From NCBI GenBank assembly GCA_947489925.1, contig CANLFK010000049.1:1-13393 (forward strand): DNA of 13,393 bases, given 5' to 3'. Positions 7,615 through 13,260 of the stretch are shown piece after piece. The position numbers and the translations under genes were made by a program. The DNA comes from Candidatus Caenarcanales bacterium (lineage in GTDB: Bacteria; Cyanobacteriota; Vampirovibrionia; Caenarcaniphilales; Caenarcanaceae). A model generated the notes under the pieces. That model had not been told where the DNA came from. It saw only the letters and a program-made list of their open reading frames with translations, and ran no database searches. Position 1 is the stretch's first letter; the number at the start of each line of letters is the position of its first letter.

Positions 7615-10128
7615 GTGAAAGTAAATCAGAATAATAATTTAATTTCATTATGCAAAAAAATGCAAAAAGCTCTTGAATTAGAGGAAAAAGCAAGATTTAT
7701 TAATTTAGATGGGCATAGCCAAACCTTTGCTTTATTCATGCTGGCTTCGTTCAAGGCTTTATTTAGTGAATATGATTTACATGGGGCTGTAAAATTAAAA
7801 GAAAAATATAAGCTTTATGCTAATTTGGATGTTTTTGCTCGTTTTGAAGTTGTAAAAGAGAGCCGAAAATTTTTGCAAATACTGCTTGAAGAAACTAGTC
7901 AGCCAGAAGAATTAATTGAAGAATCAAAAGAAATTATTAAACCAGAGCAAGCAGTAAAAGAAATAAAATTTAGAAAAGAAACAATTTGGGAAACTGAAAT
8001 TAAATGGGCGGCTGGAGTTGGACCTTTATTAGCTAAAACTTTAAATAAATTAAATATTTTTACGGTACAAGACTTATTGTTTTACTGGCCTCGTGAGCAT
8101 TTAGACTTTAGCAAAAAATTATATATTAACCAAGTAAAAGCAGGAGAAGATGTAACAGTAGTTGGCACAGTCAGTAAGGTCAATGTTTTTGCTAGTCCAC
8201 GGAATGCTAATTTATTAATTTTTGGCGTTCATATCACTGATTCAACTGGCACAATTAGCCTTAATAAATTCATTGCTGGTCGTTCGGGTAAGTTTTTGGC
8301 TGAGCAATATAAAAAACAATTTCCGCTAAATGCTTTGATTATGGCTTCTGGGCGAGTGCAATTTGACAAACAAACCCGTTATCAATTAACTAATTTTTCA
8401 ACTCAAATCTTAGAAGAAAGCAATGAAGGAATTGGACAATTGCCAGAACAAAATAATATTGAATTAGCTTGTATGATTCCCATTTATGGCTTAACTGAAG
8501 GACTTTCACAAACAAGATTAAGACGAATTATCAAAAAAGCGATTGAAACCTTTAAGCCAATTATTCAGGAAACTTTAACTGATGATTTAAAGCAAAAATA
8601 TAATTTAAATAATTTAATTGAATCAATTCAGGAAATGCACTTTCCGTCTTCTCGTGAAGGTTTAGAGAGAGCTAAAAATCGTATTGTCTTTGAGGAATTT
8701 TTCTTTTTGCAATTACCTTTAGCTTTTAAAAGATATGAAAAATCCCAAAACTTAAACTTAATAAATCAAGCCAAGAGAGCGGTAAATTTAACCAAAAATG
8801 GCTTTTTTAATCAGCTTTTAACAACTTTGCCTTTTAAATTAACAAATGCCCAAGAAAGAGTAGTCAATGAAATTATGGCTGATTTAACTAAACCAATACC
8901 CATGAATAGATTAGTGCAGGGCGATGTTGGTAGCGGTAAAACAGTTGTGGCTTTATTGTGTATGCTTTTAGCAATTGAAAAAGGTCAGCAAGCGGCTTTA
9001 ATGGCTCCAACCGAAATTTTAGCTGAACAACATTTTCACAAATTTCAGGAATTGATTTTGCCTTTAGGCTTAAGAGTTGGTTTATTAATTGGCTCTCAAA
9101 AAACTGCTGAGAGAAGGGATATTTTAACTGGCTTGTCTAATGGACAAATTCAATTAGTGGTTGGCACTCATGCTTTAATACAAACTGGAGTTGATTTTCA
9201 TAATTTGGGTATTGTAATTATTGATGAACAGCACCGTTTTGGAGTAAAGCAAAGAGATTTATTACGCAAAAAAGGAAATAGTGCTGAATTTGACTTTATT
9301 GATTGTTTGCATATGACAGCAACTCCAATTCCACGCACTTTGGCTTTGACCATGTATGGAAATTTAGATTTATCCGAAATTGATGAATTGCCACCCGGTC
9401 GCAAACCAATTAAAACCAAAATTATACCTAGCTCACAAAGAAGAGCCTCTCATGAATTTGTGAAAAAGCAATTATCCGTTGGCAGACAGGCTTATATTGT
9501 TTATCCATTAATTGAAGAATCTGAATCTATTTCGGCTAAAGCCATTACTGAAGAAGCCATTAAGCTTGCTAAAACCTATACAGATTATCAAATTGGAATT
9601 GTTCATGGCAAATTATCCGCCCAAGAAAAAGAAAAAGTGATGAAAGACTTTCGAAATAATGAAATTCAAGTCTTAATCGGAACAACAGTCATTGAAGTTG
9701 GTGTAGATGTACCTAATGCCACTATTATGATTATTGAAAATGCTGAAAGATTTGGCTTAGCTCAATTACATCAATTGCGTGGTCGAGTTGGACGGGGTGG
9801 GGAACAGTCTTATTGTTTTTTATTTAGCGAAAGTAAATCAGCGACTAGTTTGGAACGCTTAAAAATAATGGAATTAACCGAAAATGGCTTTATTATTGCT
9901 CAAAAGGATTTGGAATTAAGAGGACCTGGAGAGCTAATTGGAACAAGACAAAGCGGTTTATCAGATTTTGCCTTAAATAGTTTGGTTCATCAAGCTGATA
10001 TTTTAGAACAAGCTTTGGGAGCGGCTAGGCTATTTGCCCAAGAATATAAACTGGAAGATTTGCCAATGGCTGGACAACAAAAAATAAAATATTTAAAAAC
10101 TCTGAGCGACCTTTTAGAGAGCGGTTAA
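7615..10128 (+). CDS. recG: ATP-dependent DNA helicase RecG
   Basis: Branch-migrating superfamily 2 helicase that remodels stalled forks and Holliday junctions. From GTG 7615 it has 837 residues. There is an N-terminal extension of about 125 residues, mostly helical and charged, then a helix-hairpin-helix-like segment (WAAGVGPLLAKTLNKL, 131-146) and the wedge OB-fold around 175-265. The helicase core follows: Walker A GDVGSGKT 436-443, DEQH 537-540, TATPIPRT 568-575, and GRVGRG 723-728. The TRG motif ends with LRGPGELIGTRQSG (768-781). Typical RecG is about 690 residues; longer N-termini occur in Thermotoga-type RecG. The GTG has no good ribosome binding site. An ATG at codon 16 is an alternative that would trim the extension only slightly. 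Confidence 0.96.
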   Translation: MKVNQNNNLISLCKKMQKALELEEKARFINLDGHSQTFALFMLASFKALFSEYDLHGAVKLKEKYKLYANLDVFARFEVVKESRKFLQILLEETSQPEELIEESKEIIKPEQAVKEIKFRKETIWETEIKWAAGVGPLLAKTLNKLNIFTVQDLLFYWPREHLDFSKKLYINQVKAGEDVTVVGTVSKVNVFASPRNANLLIFGVHITDSTGTISLNKFIAGRSGKFLAEQYKKQFPLNALIMASGRVQFDKQTRYQLTNFSTQILEESNEGIGQLPEQNNIELACMIPIYGLTEGLSQTRLRRIIKKAIETFKPIIQETLTDDLKQKYNLNNLIESIQEMHFPSSREGLERAKNRIVFEEFFFLQLPLAFKRYEKSQNLNLINQAKRAVNLTKNGFFNQLLTTLPFKLTNAQERVVNEIMADLTKPIPMNRLVQGDVGSGKTVVALLCMLLAIEKGQQAALMAPTEILAEQHFHKFQELILPLGLRVGLLIGSQKTAERRDILTGLSNGQIQLVVGTHALIQTGVDFHNLGIVIIDEQHRFGVKQRDLLRKKGNSAEFDFIDCLHMTATPIPRTLALTMYGNLDLSEIDELPPGRKPIKTKIIPSSQRRASHEFVKKQLSVGRQAYIVYPLIEESESISAKAITEEAIKLAKTYTDYQIGIVHGKLSAQEKEKVMKDFRNNEIQVLIGTTVIEVGVDVPNATIMIIENAERFGLAQLHQLRGRVGRGGEQSYCFLFSESKSATSLERLKIMELTENGFIIAQKDLELRGPGELIGTRQSGLSDFALNSLVHQADILEQALGAARLFAQEYKLEDLPMAGQQKIKYLKTLSDLLESG

Positions 10129-10129
10129 T

Positions 10130-10145
10130 TAATTTAATAGTGTTT
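10130..10145 (+). repeat. 16-base direct repeat, left copy
   Basis: The sequence taatttaatagtgttt occurs here, just after the recG stop, and again at 11468-11483 in the same orientation. The two copies bracket the nuclease-ParA gene. They are low complexity but identical over 16 bases, and include the less trivial tagtgttt end. Confidence 0.6.
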
Positions 10146-10175
10146 CTAACAAAAAGAAAAATCTTGAAGTCCAGC

Positions 10176-10196
10176 TTTGAAAGAGGGTATTTCAAA
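10176..10196. terminator. weak inverted repeat between convergent recG and the nuclease-ParA gene
   Basis: TTTGAAA, a 7-base loop (gagggta), then TTTCAAA: a perfect but AU-rich 7-bp stem. It sits in the 82-base gap between two converging genes, where a bidirectional terminator would be expected. No good T-run follows on the plus strand, so this is only a candidate. Confidence 0.25.
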
Positions 10197-10210
10197 CAAA
10201 TAAAATAAGT

Positions 10211-11365
10211 TTATGGCAATATTTCGGACATTAATTCTTCTGCTAATGATTCAAAAGCAAGTTTTGGCAAACATTTCCCCGCAAAAGTCTCAAAAGCAAG
10301 CTTGCCTGGTTGATCTCCCCAGAAATATAACATTTGACTATTTGGTATAAAACTATCAAGTAATTTAACTCCAAGCTTTGCCGCCAATGAAATAACCTGA
10401 GTTCTTAATTCTAAACCTTTTTTTATCTTAGCCGCCGCCGCAAATTTATTACTTTCAACTATATAAAATTTAATTTTTGGGTTTATTTTTCTTATTTCTG
10501 AAACAGTTTCTTCGAGTGAGCTTTGACAGTTTTTACCACCAGTTAATCCCTTGCCAATTCCTAAAGGACAAATATTTAATGGAATAAGACATATATCAAC
10601 ATTTTCAAATACCCACGAATCATTATCTTTCATGGAAGGTGCACAATCATAAACAACACCAAATTTATTAGGTTCAGTTGATTTTACTTCTTTCCAATAA
10701 TCTAAAGGAAAACAGTCAATAGGATTTATGACATTTGGCAATATTATTCCACTGGCATAATCTGGGTTAAATTTACCATTTTTATCTAAACTGCCAGGAT
10801 CCATTAATTTAATTAAACTGTTTTGTGGCGGATTCGCATCAACTAAAATTACATTTAAACCACTTAAAGTTAAAGCACCCGCTAAATGTGCAGAAATTGT
10901 AGTTTTTCCAACGCCTCCTTTTAAAGCACAAACAGCAATCGATAAAGGCTTGCTAGGAGTGCCTTTGGGAGGAATGTCAGGTATCATATCTGGATAAGAA
11001 TAAAGTATTCCATCTTTTAAAACAGCCAAGCCAATATTTTGAAAAAAGCCATCTTTATTCTTGTCTTCTTCAAATAGTAAGTCTACTGTTTTTGCAAAGG
11101 GTTTTTTAGCTTGACTACCAGAGACAAGTAATCCTTTCTTAAAATCTGGATTTGAATCCAAAAAGTAATATAAAGCCTGAACATGAGCAACTGTTATCGG
11201 CCTTTTATAATCTTTACACTGAACAACTGTACACTGATTATTATTATCACTAATTAAAATATCAAAACCAGGATTATTGTCTGGCATTGTTTCAGCTTTA
11301 AAGCCTAATTTTGTAAAAGCTTGTGCTACTTCATTCTCAAAGCATTGATAGGGATGTTTTTCCAT
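10211..11365 (-). CDS. Mrr-type nuclease domain fused to ParA/MinD-like ATPase
   Basis: One uninterrupted frame of 384 residues. Residues 5-110 resemble the Mrr_cat branch of the PD-(D/E)XK nuclease fold: E12 on the first helix, D35 in GFDILI, and QCK with Q49 and K51 in VVQCKDYKRPI, followed by a helix and the strand GLLVSGSQAKKPF (78-90). Mrr-type enzymes cut DNA, often modified DNA. A Pro-rich linker (128-140) leads to a ParA/MinD-type ATPase. It has deviant Walker A KGGVGKTT (149-156, signature Lys 149), VDANPPQ (175-181) in place of the usual DxDPQ, and Walker B VVYDCAP (237-243). The C-terminus holds two KLAFE units (355-359 and 368-372). No separate ParB or methylase gene is adjacent. 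The gene converges on recG and lies between 16-base direct repeats. Function is unknown; defence, or a segregation-linked nuclease, are inferences. Confidence 0.8.
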   Translation of the reverse strand: MEKHPYQCFENEVAQAFTKLGFKAETMPDNNPGFDILISDNNNQCTVVQCKDYKRPITVAHVQALYYFLDSNPDFKKGLLVSGSQAKKPFAKTVDLLFEEDKNKDGFFQNIGLAVLKDGILYSYPDMIPDIPPKGTPSKPLSIAVCALKGGVGKTTISAHLAGALTLSGLNVILVDANPPQNSLIKLMDPGSLDKNGKFNPDYASGIILPNVINPIDCFPLDYWKEVKSTEPNKFGVVYDCAPSMKDNDSWVFENVDICLIPLNICPLGIGKGLTGGKNCQSSLEETVSEIRKINPKIKFYIVESNKFAAAAKIKKGLELRTQVISLAAKLGVKLLDSFIPNSQMLYFWGDQPGKLAFETFAGKCLPKLAFESLAEELMSEILP

Positions 11366-11371
11366 TAAGAA

Positions 11372-11391
11372 TTAGATGATTGTATATCTAA
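11372..11391. promoter_or_regulatory. operator-like inverted repeat before the nuclease-ParA start
   Basis: TTAGAT, an 8-base spacer, then ATCTAA: perfect 6-base arms, located 7 to 26 bases upstream of the ATG at 11365. On the coding strand it contains a TATACA that could be a -10 element. No convincing -35 accompanies it. It could be a site for autoregulation; AT-rich chance is not excluded. Confidence 0.3.
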
Positions 11392-11467
11392 ATAACATAC
11401 CAGAAATATTTTTTTAATTAATAAAATAAACTTATTTAAAGCTGGATTTCACAAAATTATGAGGTAG

Positions 11468-11483
11468 TAATTTAATAGTGTTT
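11468..11483 (+). repeat. 16-base direct repeat, right copy
   Basis: An exact second copy of taatttaatagtgttt (left copy 10130-10145). The unit of one repeat plus the intervening segment is 1338 bases and contains the whole nuclease-ParA gene with its upstream region. This is consistent with insertion or deletion by short-homology recombination. Confidence 0.6.
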
Positions 11484-11526
11484 ACAAACTAGCCAAAGAC
11501 GGCTTTTAAATAGTGAATGTCTATTT

Positions 11527-11530
11527 TTCT
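11527..11530. repeat. candidate 4-bp target duplication of element copy 1
   Basis: TTCT immediately left of the element and TTCT immediately right of it (11809-11812). Joining the flanks through one TTCT restores a ubiX reading frame that ends at once in TAG, which supports this being a true duplication. Confidence 0.55.
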
Positions 11531-11543
11531 AATGTGAGTTCGA
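11531..11543. repeat. terminal inverted repeat of copy 1, left end
   Basis: aatgtgagttcga, the exact reverse complement of 11796-11808. Beyond 13 bases the two ends share only loose A-rich similarity. Confidence 0.8.
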
Positions 11544-11605
11544 CAGATAAAAAACACAAAAAGCTTCTCAAGAATTCAAGTCTTAGCCCCCTAAGCTTAC
11601 GCCAT

Positions 11606-11618
11606 TCCCCGAAGGGGA
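11606..11618. other. GC hairpin inside the mobile element
   Basis: TCCCC-GAA-GGGGA on the plus strand (TCCCC-TTC-GGGGA on the minus strand, which can also be read as a UUCG-type loop). It is a stable short stem in otherwise AT-rich surroundings and, with the C- and G-tracts nearby, suggests that the element's RNA is structured. Confidence 0.5.
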
Positions 11619-11766
11619 CACTCAATAAATCTGTTTGAAATTTTCTGTCTTCAAGGTCTAAATTCCCAACGCCACTCTCTAATAGCCCACTTTCAGGGGG
11701 TTGGGGGTGAAAAGACAAAATTCTTTAGCGCGAGACTTGCAATTGTGATTGCTTTAAAGTTTCACT

Positions 11767-12441
11767 TCAATCAGCATTTTCAGATTTTCTTTTCATCGAA
11801 CTCACATTTTCTACTTGTTTTTTGGGATCTGTCCAACGATTAAACAATTTATGCTCAATGCCAAAGCTATCCAAAGTTTTACCAACTACAAAATCAATTA
11901 AATCATTTATAGTTTTAGGCTGCTGATAAAAAGCTGGCATGGCTGGCAGAATAATAGCTCCTAGCTGGGATAAAGTCAGCATATTTTGTAAATGAATAGT
12001 ATTTAAAGGTGTTTCACGAGCCACCAAAATTAATTTATTTCTTTCTTTTAGGCAAACATCAGCCGATCTGGTAATTAAATCATCAGAAATACCATTAGCA
12101 ATACGACCCAAACAGCCCATACTACAAGGAATTATAATCATACCTTGGCTACGATAAGAACCGCTTGAAATACTGGCGGCTAAATTGCTTTCAGACCACA
12201 AATTCAAGGATTTATTATTAATTAAATTAAGATAATTCAAAATCTGTTTTTTGCTTTCAATTAAATTATCAGCAGGCAAATTTAAATTTGATTCTAATTG
12301 AGAGACTTTAAAAGCGGTTTTTGACAAAATTAAATCAACCAAAAAATTTTCATTTAATAAAAACTGTAAAAGTCTTAAACCATAAATAAAGCCACTTGCC
12401 CCAGTAATTGCTACAGTAATTGGTTGATTTTTCTGCGGCAT
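11767..12441 (-). CDS. ubiX: flavin prenyltransferase UbiX, C-terminus rewritten by mobile element
   Basis: Makes prenylated FMN, the cofactor of UbiD-type decarboxylases in quinone synthesis. The 224-residue protein has ITGASGFIYGLRLL (12-25), SGS (93-95), the conserved core MIIIPCSMGCLGRIANG (101-117), SDDLITRSADVCLKER (119-134), ARETPLNTIHLQNM (141-154) and LPAMPAFYQQP (165-175), covering the FMN and prenyl-phosphate sites. The family usually ends soon after the RW seen here at 202-203. Residues 212-224 (NVSSMKRKSENAD) and the TGA lie inside the mobile element. Removing the element predicts an ancestral end of Q-V-E-K-stop, 212 residues. The extra tail lies past the conserved fold, so activity is probably kept. 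It is divergent from yhhQ. No ubiD is in the window. Confidence 0.93.
   Translation of the reverse strand: MPQKNQPITVAITGASGFIYGLRLLQFLLNENFLVDLILSKTAFKVSQLESNLNLPADNLIESKKQILNYLNLINNKSLNLWSESNLAASISSGSYRSQGMIIIPCSMGCLGRIANGISDDLITRSADVCLKERNKLILVARETPLNTIHLQNMLTLSQLGAIILPAMPAFYQQPKTINDLIDFVVGKTLDSFGIEHKLFNRWTDPKKQVENVSSMKRKSENAD
11796..11808. repeat. terminal inverted repeat of copy 1, right end (inside ubiX)
   Basis: tcgaactcacatt, the reverse complement of 11531-11543 and identical (inverted) to the start of copy 2 at 13254-13266. Confidence 0.8.
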
Positions 12442-12558
12442 ATTTTATATTCTTAAACTTGAAAACCTTAATATTTTACAAATTAGCATAAATGAAAATT
12501 ATGACACTTGCTTGTTTTTTGTTATCTTTGTAGTAAGTTTATTTTCTTATTTGTTAAA
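12442..12558. other. divergent intergenic region ubiX/yhhQ
   Basis: 117 AT-rich bases between the two divergent starts. A TTGAAA (12459-12464, plus strand) could be a -35 element, but no good -10 lies 16-18 bases on. I looked for a preQ1-type riboswitch because of the queuosine transporter and saw no matching motif. A 13-codon frame (12492-12533, MKIMTLACFLLSL) ends shortly before the yhhQ start. Confidence 0.3.
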
Positions 12559-13260
12559 TTGTCAAAAACACATAAAAATTATAAATATTTGCCTTATATT
12601 CAAGCTTTATTTATCACAGTTTTATTAATTGTAAATTTAGTTGCCGCTGGTAAAGTAACTTTTTTTCAGTTTAAGGAATTTTATTTTCCCTTTGGAGCTG
12701 GAATTTTATTTTTTCCAATATCTTATTTAATTGGGGATTTACTAACAGAAGTTTATGGTTATGCACCCACAAGGCGAGTTATTTGGACTAGTTTTGCAGT
12801 TTTAATCTTGGCGAATATAATGGTTCAGTTAATCTTACTAATGCCTCCCGATCAAAGTTGGCCGCATCAAAAAGCATATCAAGAAGTTTTTTCAACTAGT
12901 TGGCGATTAGCTTTTTCTTCAATCATTGCTTTTTCAGCAGGCGAATTTACTAATTCATTTGTCTTGGCTAAACTTAAAGTTTTAACTAATGGGTCTAAAT
13001 TATGGGCTAGAACAATTGGCTCAACCATTTGCGGCGAAGCAATTGACACCTTGATTTTTTATCCTCTGGCTTTTTTTGGCAATCCAGACTTTTCGGTTTT
13101 ATTGATTTTGTCGCTGATGAAAGTAAATTATATTTGTAAAATAGTTTGGGAAGTTCTTGCCACCCCACTAACTTATTTAATAGTTAATTGGCTAAAAAAA
13201 GCAGAACATGAAGATTATTTTGACCGAAAAACTGACTTTAATCCTTTTAAAATAATGTGA
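12559..13260 (+). CDS. yhhQ: queuosine precursor transporter, YhhQ family
   Basis: Inner-membrane carrier of the QPTR/DUF165 family, which imports queuosine precursors (preQ0/preQ1 or queuine) for tRNA wobble modification. It has about six hydrophobic segments and the family signature FPISYLIGDLLTEVYGY followed by an arginine pair (TRRVIW). A later membrane segment carries GEAIDTLIFYPLAFFG with the conserved acidic/DT pattern. The frame has no ATG near its beginning. I chose TTG 12559 because it gives the usual short N-terminus (SKTHKNYKYLPYIQALF); a TTG at 12508 would add 17 residues. No ribosome binding site is visible for either. The last codons are K-I-M-stop; the ATG and TGA of this end belong to mobile element copy 2, so the native C-terminus was probably altered. 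Confidence 0.88.
   Translation: MSKTHKNYKYLPYIQALFITVLLIVNLVAAGKVTFFQFKEFYFPFGAGILFFPISYLIGDLLTEVYGYAPTRRVIWTSFAVLILANIMVQLILLMPPDQSWPHQKAYQEVFSTSWRLAFSSIIAFSAGEFTNSFVLAKLKVLTNGSKLWARTIGSTICGEAIDTLIFYPLAFFGNPDFSVLLILSLMKVNYICKIVWEVLATPLTYLIVNWLKKAEHEDYFDRKTDFNPFKIM

Larger units (their letters stand above)
11392..11530. other. non-coding interval left of the mobile repeat
   Basis: Between the nuclease-ParA upstream region and the mobile element no coding frame is supported. It holds the right copy of the 16-base direct repeat and a short AGCC/GGCT hairpin (about 11492-11505) followed by TTTT, too weak to call a terminator. It is AT-rich and otherwise featureless. Confidence 0.4.
11531..11808 (-). 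mobile_element. 278-bp MITE-like element, copy 1 (complete)
   Basis: A short non-autonomous element bounded by perfect 13-bp inverted termini (aatgtgagttcga at 11531-11543 and its reverse complement at 11796-11808), with a candidate TTCT duplication outside. It encodes no transposase. On the minus strand (the direction of ubiX transcription) it carries a C-rich tract (CACCCCCAACCCCC), a TTC-loop hairpin near 11606-11618, and a long-range pairing of 11587-11594 with 11693-11700. A second copy starts at 13254, with five substitutions and one indel over about 140 bases. A 65-codon frame on the minus strand (11521-11718, TTG start) lies inside it but resembles no family I know. It provides the last 13 codons and the stop of ubiX. 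Its GC content and G/C runs differ sharply from the AT-rich neighbours. Confidence 0.8.

Noticed and set aside
9198..9419. 73-codon minus-strand frame opposite recG
   Set aside because: Antisense to the conserved DEQH and TATPIPRT helicase motifs.
10130..11483. CRISPR-like array suggested by the 16-base repeats
   Set aside because: Only two copies, 1.3 kb apart, with a gene between them; no regular spacing.
11492..11509. AGCC-loop-GGCT followed by TTTT as a rho-independent terminator
   Set aside because: The stem is only 4 bp and no plus-strand gene ends just before it.
12442..12452. TATAAA close to the ubiX ATG as a -10 box for a leaderless transcript
   Set aside because: It lies only about three bases from the start codon and has no -35 partner; chance is likely in this composition.
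12442..12558. preQ1 riboswitch upstream of the queuosine precursor transporter
   Set aside because: I looked for the short hairpin with an A-rich tail of preQ1-I and saw no match; the region is plain AT-rich.
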